Source of the DNA: Solirubrobacter ginsenosidimutans
GTDB lineage: Bacteria; Actinomycetota; Thermoleophilia; Solirubrobacterales; Solirubrobacteraceae
Assembly (NCBI RefSeq): GCF_027587205.1
Contig: NZ_JAPDOD010000042.1
Location: forward strand, 1-64,000
Direction of reading: 5' to 3'
Length of the DNA stretch: 64,000 nt
The notes below the pieces were generated by a model that ran no database searches, was not told where the DNA came from, and worked only from the letters and a program-made list of their open reading frames with translations. Made by a program: the position numbers and the translations under genes. Below, one piece after another: positions 31,626 through 40,247 of the stretch (positions are counted from its first letter, which is position 1; each line of letters opens with the position of its first letter).

Positions 31626-31633
31626 TCTGAGCG

Positions 31634-32233
31634 ATGGCTGGCAAGGACCCAAAGGGGCGCTTGCTCGAGGCGGCGATCGAGCACATCGCAGCACGCGGCG
31701 TGAGCGATCTCAGCCTGCGTGAGCTGGCCGCCGCGATCGGCACCAGCCACCGGATGCTGATCCACCACTTCGGCGGCCGCGAAGGGCTCTGGGTGGAGGT
31801 CATCCGCACCGTCGAGGAACGCCAGCGGGCGGCGCTCGCCGAGGTGCTCCCCGAGCCGGGCGCGAGCGGTGGCGACGTCATGCGGCAGTGGTGGCGGCAC
31901 ATCTCCGACCCGTCGCTGTGGCCGAACGAGCGGCTCTTCTTCGAGCTCTACGGCCAGGCGCTCCAGGGGCGGCCGGGAACGGTCGAGCTGCTCGACGGGA
32001 TCGTCGACGCGTGGCTGGAGCCCGCCGCGCAGAGCTTCATGGCCTACGGGCTCTCACGCGAGGAGTCATTCGCCCACGCGCGGCTGGGCGTCGCGGTCAG
32101 CCGCGGCCTGCTGCTCGACCTCCTCGCCACCGGCAATCGCGAGGCCGTCGACGCCGCCATGGACGCGTACATCGACGTCATGGAGCGACGACTGGCTACA
32201 CAGCTAGGGCAAGTTCTTACGGATCCCGACTAG
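31634..32233 (+). CDS. TetR-family transcriptional regulator
   Basis: A 199-aa TetR-type repressor. The N-terminal HTH is GRLLEAAIEHIAARG then SLRELAAAIGTSHRMLIHHF, where the usual recognition-helix Tyr-Tyr-His-Phe is MLIHHF. The all-helical ligand/dimer domain follows and is rich in Trp and Glu. It is transcribed divergently from the SRPBCC gene and probably controls both genes through the operator between them. The inducer is unknown, possibly the same hydrophobic compound the SRPBCC protein binds. The TAG stop is 9 bp before the putative ATC start of the fungalysin gene. Confidence 0.9.
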   Translation: MAGKDPKGRLLEAAIEHIAARGVSDLSLRELAAAIGTSHRMLIHHFGGREGLWVEVIRTVEERQRAALAEVLPEPGASGGDVMRQWWRHISDPSLWPNERLFFELYGQALQGRPGTVELLDGIVDAWLEPAAQSFMAYGLSREESFAHARLGVAVSRGLLLDLLATGNREAVDAAMDAYIDVMERRLATQLGQVLTDPD

Positions 32234-32236
32234 ATT
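32231..32236 (+). promoter_or_regulatory. Possible -10 box TAGATT overlapping the TetR stop codon
   Basis: TAGATT begins with the TetR TAG stop and lies 6 nt before ATC 32243, the likely first codon of the fungalysin signal peptide. No -35 is evident. Confidence 0.25.
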
Positions 32237-32242
32237 CGGCGG

Positions 32243-35200
32243 ATCGCTCGGACCCGGGTCATCCTTGCGCTCGCGCTCCTCGCCGCCTTCGCGCTGCCCG
32301 CTTCCGCACGCGCCGAGCAGGTGCTGCAGCGCCTGGGCGGGACGCTGACGGCGCCGGCGAGCGGCGACGCGGAGACGATCGCCCTGCGCTACGTCCGCGC
32401 GCACCTGTCCTCGCTCGGACTCTCCGAGCGCGACCTGGACACATTGCAGGCGCCGACCTCGACGACCGTGGGCGGCGTGACGATGCTGCGCTGGCGCCAG
32501 GCCGTCGACGGCATCCCCGCCGCCGACAGCGAGCTGCGCGTGAACGTCACCCGCGACGGCCGCGTGCTGTCCGTCCTCGGCTCGCCCGCCTCGGGGCTGT
32601 CGGCGAACACGACCCCGGCCCTGAGCGCCGGCGGGGCCGTGCGCGCGGTGCAGGACGACGTCCGCGCGTATCGCTCGCTGCCCCGCGCCAGCGGCCCTGT
32701 CGGTGCGACGCGGGCGACGAAGTTCGCCGACGGGACCAGCGCCGCGCTGGCGCTGCTGCACGATCGCCTCACGTGGCGCGTGACCTACCGCGCGTCCTCG
32801 GACGAGGTGTGGGACATGTTCGTCGACGCCGCCGGCGGCAAGATCCTCAAGCGCGCGAACCTGGTCAAGTCGGCGGCGCCGGCGAAGGTGTGGGAGAACT
32901 ACCCGGGCTCGGCCTTCGGCGGGACGGCCACGAGCGTCGACCTCACGCCGTGGCTGACGAGCACGACGCAGCTGCTCGGGCCGAACGTCCACGCGTACGC
33001 CGATACCAGCGACATCGGGTCGGGCACGGAAGTCGTGCCGGGACCGTACGACTTGACCAAGGTCACGACCGTCAGCGGCTGCACCGACGCCAAGCAGTGC
33101 TCGTGGGACCCGGGGCTGAGCTCGAGCTGGACCGTGAACCGGTCGCAGAACGCCGTCCAGGCGTTCTATCTCGCCAACCGCTTCCACGATCACCTCGCGG
33201 CGCCGCCGATCAACTTCACCGATCGCGCCTTCGAGAACGGGGACCGGCTGCGGCTGGAGACCGACGACGGCGCCGCGACGGGGCCGGACAGCAACCACGT
33301 CAACAACGCGAACATGTACACGCCGCCCGACGGCACGTCGCCGATCATGCAGATGTACCTGTGGCGCGGGCCGAGCTATCGAGCGGTCAACGGCGGCGAC
33401 GACGCGTCGATCCTCTACCACGAGTACACGCACGGGCTCTCGAACCGGTTGATCCGCGACGCGGGTGGGGCGGGCGCGCTGAACTCGGCGCAGGCGGGCG
33501 CGATGGGCGAGGCGTGGAGCGACTGGTACGCCAAGGACTTCCTCGTCAACCAGTACCCGGGGCTCGACGATCCTGCGGTCAACGGCGACGTGCACATGGG
33601 CACCTACACCGACCTCATCCCGAACTCGATCCGCTCGCAGGGGCTCGACTGCCCGGTCGGCGCGACGGCCCCCGCGTGCCCGGGCGCGGGCCAGGCCGGC
33701 CCCGGCGGCTACACGTACGGCGACTTCGGGAAGGTCTACGGCGGCGGGCCCGAGGTGCACGCCGACGGGGAGATCTGGGCCGAGACGCTGTGGGACCTGC
33801 GGACCGCGATCGGCTCAAGCGACGCCGAGCGGCTGATCACGCAGGCGATGCGGCTGTCACCCGCCGAGCCGTCCTTCCTGGACGAGCGCAACGCGATCCT
33901 CGCCGCCGACGAGGCCGCGGGCGGGACGTTCGCGAACGCGATCTGGACGGTGTTCGCGAAGCGCGGGATGGGCTATTACGCGTCGACGACGAGCTCCGAC
34001 GACATCGCACCCGTCGAGGACTTCTCGCCGCCTCCGGGTCTCAACGACCCGCGCGGGACGCTCGCCGGGCGTGTGATCGATCCGGCGGGTACGCCGCTGG
34101 CGGGTGCGAAGGTCACGCTCGGACCGTTGGTCGCGGTGGCGGGTGCCGACGGGCGTTACACGCTGGTGGGTGTGCCCGCGCGCGCCTACGCCAACGTGAC
34201 CGTCTCGGCTCCGGGATATGACCGCGTGCTGTTGCCGGCGACCGTCGCGGCGGACGCGACGACCACGTTGGACGTGACGCTGCGGCGCAACTGGGCCGCG
34301 CAGTCGGGCGGGGCGATGGCGACCGGCGGGGACGAGCTCGCCGCTCAGGGCTGCGGGTCGCTCGCGGCGATCGACCAGCATCCGGGGACGGCGTGGTCGA
34401 CGCCCACGTCGGCGGCCGGCAAGGCGATGGTCGTGACGTTGCCGGCGACGATCACGGTCGATCACTTCGAGGTCGATCCGGGCGAGGGCTGCGGGGACCT
34501 CTCGAGCGCCGCGGCCAAGGACGTGCGGATCGAGACGTCGGCGGACGCTTCGAGCTGGACGGTGGCGGCGACGCGCACCTTCACCAACGCCGAGCGCCAT
34601 CAGCTCAACGTCGTCGGCGTGGCGGCGGGTGCGGGCACGAACGTCCGCTACGTGCGGGTGACGATCGTGAACACGCGCGGGACGTCGTCGTACATGGACA
34701 TGACCGAGTTCGCGGTCTACTCGGGTGGGGCGGTCGTGACCCCGACGCCGACCGCGACGGCCACCGCGACGCCGACGGGAACTGCGACGGCGACGCCGAC
34801 GGGTACCGCGACCGCCACGCCCTCGGCAACCGCGACGGCGACGGCGACGGCGACGGCCACGGCGACCGCGACGGCGACCGCCGAACCCACCCCGGTCACC
34901 TCCGCGGCGACGGTCGCACCCACCGCCGAGCCCACCCCGACCGCGCTCCCCACACCCACCGCGACGCCCGCCGCGCACCCCAAGTTCTCCCTCGGCGCGT
35001 CCGGCAAGCGCGCGATCCGCGTCAAGGCGACCTGCCCGCGCGGCTGCGCCGTCACCGCGACGCTGACCGTCGACGCCTCGACCGCCCGCCGGCTCGCGCT
35101 CGGCAAGTCGCGCACCGCCGGCTCGCTCAAGCGCACCCTCAAGGCAGGGGCGACGACGTTCACGGTCAAGCTCGGCACGCGGGCGCACTTCAAGACGGGC

Positions 35201-35275
35201 GCGGCGATCAAAGCCACGCTGACCGTGCGGTCCGGTAGCGTCGTCGAACGCCGCCGTGTGACCATTCGCCGTTGA
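32243..35275 (+). CDS. Secreted M36 (fungalysin) metallopeptidase, first of two
   Basis: An extracellular zinc peptidase, about 1010 aa. In order: an FTP propeptide region (WRQAVDGIPAADSELRVNV), the M36 catalytic domain with HEYTH (about 393-397 counted from 32243) and GEAWSDWYAKDF carrying the third ligand, a carboxypeptidase-regulatory-like domain (AGRVIDPAGTPLAGAKV), a discoidin/F5-8C-like domain, a Thr-Ala/Thr-Pro linker, and a tail domain with KATCPRGCAVTATLTVD. In-frame codons from 32243 (IARTRVILALALLAAFALPA) encode a perfect signal peptide but no ATG, GTG or TTG precedes it; ATC 32243 or ATT 32234 must be used, or the start is unclear. GTG 32321 would remove the export signal. A paralogue follows directly. 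Confidence 0.85.
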   Translation: MARTRVILALALLAAFALPASARAEQVLQRLGGTLTAPASGDAETIALRYVRAHLSSLGLSERDLDTLQAPTSTTVGGVTMLRWRQAVDGIPAADSELRVNVTRDGRVLSVLGSPASGLSANTTPALSAGGAVRAVQDDVRAYRSLPRASGPVGATRATKFADGTSAALALLHDRLTWRVTYRASSDEVWDMFVDAAGGKILKRANLVKSAAPAKVWENYPGSAFGGTATSVDLTPWLTSTTQLLGPNVHAYADTSDIGSGTEVVPGPYDLTKVTTVSGCTDAKQCSWDPGLSSSWTVNRSQNAVQAFYLANRFHDHLAAPPINFTDRAFENGDRLRLETDDGAATGPDSNHVNNANMYTPPDGTSPIMQMYLWRGPSYRAVNGGDDASILYHEYTHGLSNRLIRDAGGAGALNSAQAGAMGEAWSDWYAKDFLVNQYPGLDDPAVNGDVHMGTYTDLIPNSIRSQGLDCPVGATAPACPGAGQAGPGGYTYGDFGKVYGGGPEVHADGEIWAETLWDLRTAIGSSDAERLITQAMRLSPAEPSFLDERNAILAADEAAGGTFANAIWTVFAKRGMGYYASTTSSDDIAPVEDFSPPPGLNDPRGTLAGRVIDPAGTPLAGAKVTLGPLVAVAGADGRYTLVGVPARAYANVTVSAPGYDRVLLPATVAADATTTLDVTLRRNWAAQSGGAMATGGDELAAQGCGSLAAIDQHPGTAWSTPTSAAGKAMVVTLPATITVDHFEVDPGEGCGDLSSAAAKDVRIETSADASSWTVAATRTFTNAERHQLNVVGVAAGAGTNVRYVRVTIVNTRGTSSYMDMTEFAVYSGGAVVTPTPTATATATPTGTATATPTGTATATPSATATATATATATATATATAEPTPVTSAATVAPTAEPTPTALPTPTATPAAHPKFSLGASGKRAIRVKATCPRGCAVTATLTVDASTARRLALGKSRTAGSLKRTLKAGATTFTVKLGTRAHFKTGAAIKATLTVRSGSVVERRRVTIRR
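34738..34975 (+). repeat. Low-complexity hexamer repeat encoding a Thr-Pro/Thr-Ala linker
   Basis: About 240 bp made mostly of ACGGCG/ACCGCG-type hexamers, purest at about 34829-34880, encode alternating Thr-Ala and Thr-Pro. This is an extracellular flexible linker between the discoidin-like and tail domains of the fungalysin. Such a tract is prone to slippage and length variation in steps of two residues. Confidence 0.75.
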
Positions 35276-38175
35276 CCCGCCGCCGCACCTTCGCCGCCGT
35301 CGCGCTCGCGATCCTCGCCTTTCCGGCCGCCGCCTCCGCCGCCCCGGAGGACGTCGCCATGCGCTACGTGCGCGACCACCGCGGCGCGCTCGGCCTCGAC
35401 GCCGCCGACGTCGCCGCGCTCGCGGCCCCCACGGTGAGCGAGGGCGGCAACGTCACCACCGTGCGCTTCCGGCAGGCGGTCGACGGCATCCCCGCCGCCG
35501 ACGGCGAGGTGCGGGTCAACCTCGCTCCCGACGGCAGCGTGCTCAACGTGATCGGCGCGCCGGAGCACGCCCTGGACGCCGACACGACGCCGACCGTCAC
35601 CGCCGGCGAGGCGGTGCGCGCCGTGCAGGCCGCCACCGGCAGCTTCCGCGCGACGGTGCAGAGCAAGGCCGCCAGAGGCGCGACGCGCGCGACGACCTAC
35701 AGCGACGGGACGGCGGCCGAGCTCGCGCTCGACCAGCGCCGGCTCGTCTGGCGGGTGACCTACCGGTCCTCTTCTGCCGAGGTCTGGGACGCGTTCGTCG
35801 ACGCCCGCAGTGGCAAGGTCCGCCGGCGCGTGAACATGGTCAAGTCCGACACGAACGCGACCGTCTGGGAGAACACGCCCACGGCGGCGCTGGGCGGGAC
35901 GGCGAACACCGTCAATCTCGAGCAGCACGGGTGGCTCGCCGCGGGCGCGCAGAAGCTGCTCGGTCCCAACGTGCACGCCTACTCGGACGTCGACGACGAC
36001 GACTTCGCCGACGCCGCCGAGGAGATCGGCGCGCCGCCGTTCACGCTTCCCCAGACCGGGTTCTCACCCGCCGGCGGCAGCTGCCCCGCCGCCAACAAGT
36101 GCACCTGGAACCACAACATCGGCGGCAGCTGGAACACCAATCGGCGCCAGAACATGGTCCAGGCGTTCTATTTCGCCAACCGCTTCCACGATTGGCTCGC
36201 CGCTTCTCCCGTGAATTTCGGGACGCTGTCCGGGAGCTTTGACGCCGGAAGCGACCCGCTGCAGCTGGAGACCGACGACGGCGCCAACCCGCCGGGCGGG
36301 CTCCCTGACGCCCTGCACAGCAACAACGCGAACATGTTCACGCCCCCGGACGGCACGCCGCCGGTGATGCAGATGTACCTGTGGCGCGACCCGGGCTACC
36401 GGACGGTCAACGGCGGCGACGACGCCTCGATCGTCTACCACGAGTACACGCACGGGCTCTCGAATCGGCTCGTCACCGACGCCGCCGGGCACGGCGCGCT
36501 CTACTCGCCGCAGGCGGGCGCGATGGGGGAGGGCTGGAGCGACTGGTACGCGAAGGACTTCCTCGTCTCCCAGTTCCCCGGCCTGGACAGCGCCGCCGCC
36601 GGCGACGTGGACATGGGCGCCTACGTCGACGCGTCGCCGCGCACGCTGCGCACGCAGGGCCTGGACTGCCCGGTCAACGTCGTCGCCGTTACCTGCCCGG
36701 GGGTCGGCGCCGCCGGCTCGGGCGGGTACACGTACGGCGACTTCGGGAAGATCGCGGGCGGAATGGAGGTGCACGCGGACGGCGAGATCTGGGCCGAGAC
36801 GCTGTGGGACCTGCGCGGCGCGGTCGGCTCGGTCGACGCGCGCCGGCTGATCACCGACGGCATGCGGCTCTCGCCGCCGGAGCCGTCCTTCCTGGACGAG
36901 CGCAACGCGATCCTGCTCGCCGACCAGGCGGCCGGTGGCGGCCGGCGGGCCGCGATCTGGTCCGTCTTCGCGGCCCGCGGCATGGGCTACTACGCCTCGA
37001 CGGACACCGTCACCAACGCCGTGAGCCAGGACTTCTCGCTCCCGCCCACGGGCGCCGATCCGCGCGGCCGGATCGCCGGCACCGTCGTCGACAGCGCGAG
37101 CGGCGCCGGCCTCGGCGGCGCGTCGGTGGCGATCAGCGGCCTCGCCGCCGGCCCGGATCGGCTCGCCGGCACGACCGACGGCGCCGGCAACTACGCGATC
37201 GAGAGCGTTCCAGCCCGTATATTCCCCAGCCTGCTGATCGCGGCCCCCGGATATGACAGCGTCGCCCAGCCGGTGAGCGTGCCGGCGGGCTCGACCGCCG
37301 TCGCCGGAGCGGCGCTCCGGCGCAATTGGGCGGCCTTCCCGGGCGGCGCGACGGCCATCGCCGGGCCCGGGAGCGACGACTACGCCGACCAAGGCTGCGG
37401 GCCGGACGCCGCGATCGATCAGTCGCAGGGCAGCGGCTGGTCCACCGAGGCCAAGCCCGGCGGGAAGTCGATGGTCGTCTCGCTGCCCGCCCAGGTCGAC
37501 GTCAACGAGTTCGTCGTCGATCCGGCCGAGGCGTGCGGGGACGGGGCCGCATCGGCCGCGGCAAGCTACCTGATCGAGACCTCGACGGCGTCGGCCGGCG
37601 GGCCCTGGGCCGTCGCCGCGTCGGGCCGCTTCGCCGACGCCGACCGCCACCGCCTGAACGCGATCCCCGCGGCCGCCGACGGCGTCCGCCACGTGCGCGT
37701 CACGCTGCGCAGCTCCCAGGGCGGCGGTACGTTCGTCGACCTCTCGGAGTTCGGGGTGCACGGCGCGCAGGTCGTCCCGGACGTGCAGCCGCCGCCGGCG
37801 CCGACCCCGACGCCCGTCCCCACCCCTCCCGCGACCGTCGCCCCGCCGGCGTTCTCCTTCCCCGCGCACGGCCGCACCACGGTGAAGTTCAAGGTCACCT
37901 GCGCCGCGATCTGCGACGTGACCGCGAAGCTGACGGTCGACCGCCCGACCGCCAAGAAGCTCGGCCTGGGCCGGAACCTGACGGCCGGCTCGCTCACCGT
38001 CAAGGGCGTCAAGGCCGGCAAGTCCAACCTGACACTCAAGCTCAAGACCAAGGCGAAGAAGGCCCTGCTCAAGGGCCCGAAGACCCGCACCTACCGCGCG
38101 CGCATCAAGGCGACGGGGAACTACGCCGGGGCGGCGCCCGTGTCGCGCTCGGCGCAGGTCACGCTCAAGCGCTGA
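35272..38175 (+). CDS. Secreted M36 (fungalysin) metallopeptidase, second of two
   Basis: A 967-aa paralogue of the preceding protein with the same domain order. TTG 35272 overlaps the upstream stop (TTGA) and begins a signal peptide, TRRRTFAAVALAILAF...AASA. The FTP propeptide has FRQAVDGIPAADGEVRVNL. HEYTH is at 390-394 and GEGWSDWYAKDF follows. A regulatory-like domain (AGTVVDSASGAGLGGASV), a discoidin-like domain, a short Pro-Thr linker and a tail domain with KVTCAAICDVTAKLTVD complete it. The catalytic cores are far more alike than the linkers, pointing to tandem duplication followed by linker change. Both genes are probably on one mRNA. Confidence 0.92.
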   Translation: MTRRRTFAAVALAILAFPAAASAAPEDVAMRYVRDHRGALGLDAADVAALAAPTVSEGGNVTTVRFRQAVDGIPAADGEVRVNLAPDGSVLNVIGAPEHALDADTTPTVTAGEAVRAVQAATGSFRATVQSKAARGATRATTYSDGTAAELALDQRRLVWRVTYRSSSAEVWDAFVDARSGKVRRRVNMVKSDTNATVWENTPTAALGGTANTVNLEQHGWLAAGAQKLLGPNVHAYSDVDDDDFADAAEEIGAPPFTLPQTGFSPAGGSCPAANKCTWNHNIGGSWNTNRRQNMVQAFYFANRFHDWLAASPVNFGTLSGSFDAGSDPLQLETDDGANPPGGLPDALHSNNANMFTPPDGTPPVMQMYLWRDPGYRTVNGGDDASIVYHEYTHGLSNRLVTDAAGHGALYSPQAGAMGEGWSDWYAKDFLVSQFPGLDSAAAGDVDMGAYVDASPRTLRTQGLDCPVNVVAVTCPGVGAAGSGGYTYGDFGKIAGGMEVHADGEIWAETLWDLRGAVGSVDARRLITDGMRLSPPEPSFLDERNAILLADQAAGGGRRAAIWSVFAARGMGYYASTDTVTNAVSQDFSLPPTGADPRGRIAGTVVDSASGAGLGGASVAISGLAAGPDRLAGTTDGAGNYAIESVPARIFPSLLIAAPGYDSVAQPVSVPAGSTAVAGAALRRNWAAFPGGATAIAGPGSDDYADQGCGPDAAIDQSQGSGWSTEAKPGGKSMVVSLPAQVDVNEFVVDPAEACGDGAASAAASYLIETSTASAGGPWAVAASGRFADADRHRLNAIPAAADGVRHVRVTLRSSQGGGTFVDLSEFGVHGAQVVPDVQPPPAPTPTPVPTPPATVAPPAFSFPAHGRTTVKFKVTCAAICDVTAKLTVDRPTAKKLGLGRNLTAGSLTVKGVKAGKSNLTLKLKTKAKKALLKGPKTRTYRARIKATGNYAGAAPVSRSAQVTLKR

Positions 38176-38178
38176 CGG

Positions 38179-39120
38179 TCACGGGTCCGGGTAGGGCTGG
38201 AGGTGGACGCCGTGCGTGAAGCGGCGGCCGCCGAGCTCGTACGCCCCGCCGCACTTGGTCAGCAGCTCGGCGGAGCTGCGCCCGGGGCGGCGGACGCCGA
38301 GCCGGACCTCGGCGATCCCCGCGTGCAGGACCTCGCGCTCGCCGTGGACGGCGTCGTCCGTCACGCCCGCGTACTTGAAGCCGACCGTCTGGTCCAGGTC
38401 GGCATGGACGGCGACGCGGATCGCCACCCGCTGGCCGGGGACCATCGCCTCCAGGCGACCCGGGGCGGCGATCACGCGCACCCCGGTGACGTGGCCGAGC
38501 CCGCCGAGCCGGTGCCGCCGGCCGCCGATCGACACCGCGCCGTTGGCGATCCACGGGCTCAGCGCGCCGCCCACGCGGATGCGGGCGATCGCGAGCTCCA
38601 GCCACGCCTCGGGCTCGTCCTCGAAGCCGGCCGCGTGCAGCCAGACCCAGCGCTCGGCATGCTCGGCGCCCCAGTTGTGGCCCACCGTTGCCCGCCACGC
38701 GACGACGTCGAGCTCGGCGCCGTCGAAGACGAGCCGGCCCGAGGTGGTTCCGTCGGGCACGGGCGCTTCGAGCTTGGTGCGCGGGACCGGGAGCCGGTAC
38801 AGCGTGCGCGGCCGCAGATGGCGCAGCGGCGTGGCCTCGCCGGAGACGGTGAGGTCCCACTCGGACATGCGCCCGCGCGCCCGCGCCTCGCCGCGGAAGC
38901 CGCTCGCGCCCGCGTTGCTCGCCGGGCCCGCGGGGAGCGACTGTTTGACGGCTGCGGGCGCGCCCGCGCCGGGGTCGAAGACCGTGCACCAGAGCGCTCC
39001 CGACGTCTGCGCGGCGCCCGCGGGGCGGTGCGCGGTGTGCCTGATCCAGAGCGCTCTCGGCTGGCGTCCGGGCTCCGTGTCCCGTGCGCTGAGAAACCAG
39101 GACTCGTAGCGGCCGGACAC
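38179..39120 (-). CDS. Lipocalin-like (tocopherol cyclase/CrtC-AttH-like) protein
   Basis: A 313-aa beta-rich protein. RYESWFLSARD and RALWIRHTAHRP at the N-terminus and VGHNWGAEHAERWVWLHAA in the centre resemble the two-lipocalin-domain superfamily containing tocopherol cyclase, CrtC and AttH-type proteins; the assignment is by motif likeness only. Family members bind or convert large hydrophobic molecules. GTG 39120 is used; longer frames run into the divergent gene. It lies 3 bp from the stop of the second fungalysin. A related protein is encoded at 40244-41089. Confidence 0.6.
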   Translation of the reverse strand: MSGRYESWFLSARDTEPGRQPRALWIRHTAHRPAGAAQTSGALWCTVFDPGAGAPAAVKQSLPAGPASNAGASGFRGEARARGRMSEWDLTVSGEATPLRHLRPRTLYRLPVPRTKLEAPVPDGTTSGRLVFDGAELDVVAWRATVGHNWGAEHAERWVWLHAAGFEDEPEAWLELAIARIRVGGALSPWIANGAVSIGGRRHRLGGLGHVTGVRVIAAPGRLEAMVPGQRVAIRVAVHADLDQTVGFKYAGVTDDAVHGEREVLHAGIAEVRLGVRRPGRSSAELLTKCGGAYELGGRRFTHGVHLQPYPDP

Positions 39121-39149
39121 GGACCCATTGTGCCGTCCGACGCACCCCG

Positions 39150-39155
39150 TACCGT
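39150..39155 (+). promoter_or_regulatory. Putative -10 box TACCGT
   Basis: TACCGT ends 10 nt before ATG 39166 and overlaps the alternative GTG 39154, favouring the ATG as start. Confidence 0.35.
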
Positions 39156-39165
39156 GAGCCCCGTC

Positions 39166-39621
39166 ATGCCACTGTGCTTCATTGAGCCGCAGGACGCCAT
39201 CCGCGTGATCGCGGAATCGGTCGGCCGGGAGGCCCGCCGACAGCTGCTCGGCGAGCTGGTGCGCGCCTGGGTCGACGAGATCCCGGAGTCCGAGCTGGCG
39301 TCGCACTACGCCAAAGCCGTGGCGGACCTCGACGAGCACGACCTCTCGATGCTCGCCGCATGGCACGCCTCGATGGAGGTCGGCATGCCGGTGGCGAACA
39401 AGGAGTTCCTCGTCGGCGCGTTCAAGTCACTGGGCGAGAACCGGCGCGAGGCGCTGAAGATCGCCGCCGGTCTGCGCGGCGAGGATGCCTTCAATGCGGG
39501 TGTCGCCGAGGAGCAGGCGCTGGAGAGCGTGCTGCCCTGGCTGTCCCGGGAACGGGCGACGGAGCTCCTGGCCGAATGCCTCGAGCTCTACGTCTGGGAC
39601 CGCCTCGGCGGGGAGAACTAG
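39166..39621 (+). CDS. Hypothetical all-helical protein
   Basis: A 151-aa cytoplasmic protein, MPLCFIEPQDAIRVIAE... to ...LYVWDRLGGEN. I do not recognise a family. Its composition is rich in Ala, Glu and Leu, and it should be almost wholly alpha-helical. It has one Cys near each end (Cys4 and the late ECLEL) and no membrane or DNA-binding motif. Coding is supported by strong third-position GC, a plausible promoter, and a stop that overlaps the convergent HAD gene by CTAG, as in other real pairs here. Confidence 0.7.
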   Translation: MPLCFIEPQDAIRVIAESVGREARRQLLGELVRAWVDEIPESELASHYAKAVADLDEHDLSMLAAWHASMEVGMPVANKEFLVGAFKSLGENRREALKIAAGLRGEDAFNAGVAEEQALESVLPWLSRERATELLAECLELYVWDRLGGEN

Positions 39622-40247
39622 GCGAAGAGCGCGTCGAGCTCCGCGATGACCTGGGAGGTCTCGCGGAAGTGGATGCCGTGCATGCCCAGCTGGCGGGCGG
39701 CGGTCACGTTGACCTCGACGTCGTCCACGAACGCGCAAGCGTCGGCGTTCAGGCCGAGCCGGGACAGCGTGAGCTCGTAGATCTGCGGCTCGGGCTTGCG
39801 GGTGCCTTCGAACCCGGAGTCCACGATCAGCTCGAAGAGCTCGTCGACCACCGGGATCTTCCGTCGCCACGCGTCGTGCCACTCGCGCACGTTGTTGGTG
39901 AGGATCGCGAGCCGCACGCCGCGGGCGCGCAACGCCCGGTAGTGATCGAGCAGGGGCTCGTTCGGCTCCAGGGAGGCCATCAGGCGGGCGCCGTAGCCGT
40001 CGAGGTCGACCGGGCGGCCGAGCACCTCGCTCAGGCCTCCGGCGATCACCGCGATGAAGTCCGGCTCGCTCATCTGGCCGCGCTCGAGCGTCCACAGCGG
40101 CGGTTCGTCCGCCCGCGACGCGACGAGCGCCATCGCCTTGGCGAGCGCCTCGATCGGGATGCCGATCTCCGTGTGCGCGCGCTTGAACGCGTCCATCAAC
40201 GGCAGCGTGACGACCCCGCCGAAGTCGCTGACGACGGCCTTGATCAC
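39618..40247 (-). CDS. HAD-superfamily hydrolase (subfamily IA)
   Basis: A 209-aa HAD-like hydrolase. Motif I is DFGGVVT, with the nucleophile Asp8 but Gly in place of the usual second Asp, as in the epoxide-hydrolase-N-terminal/YihX-like branch. Motif II is ILTNN, motif III the Lys in TRKPEPQIY, and motif IV FVDDVEVNV. It is probably a small-molecule phosphatase. ATG 40247 overlaps the stop of the upstream lipocalin-like gene (ATGA): it is the last gene of the fxsA-lipocalin-HAD operon. Confidence 0.87.
   Translation of the reverse strand: MIKAVVSDFGGVVTLPLMDAFKRAHTEIGIPIEALAKAMALVASRADEPPLWTLERGQMSEPDFIAVIAGGLSEVLGRPVDLDGYGARLMASLEPNEPLLDHYRALRARGVRLAILTNNVREWHDAWRRKIPVVDELFELIVDSGFEGTRKPEPQIYELTLSRLGLNADACAFVDDVEVNVTAARQLGMHGIHFRETSQVIAELDALFA

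Noticed and set aside
34738..34975. CRISPR-like array in the repetitive fungalysin region
   Set aside because: The repeats are contiguous hexamers in frame encoding Thr-Ala/Thr-Pro, without spacers.
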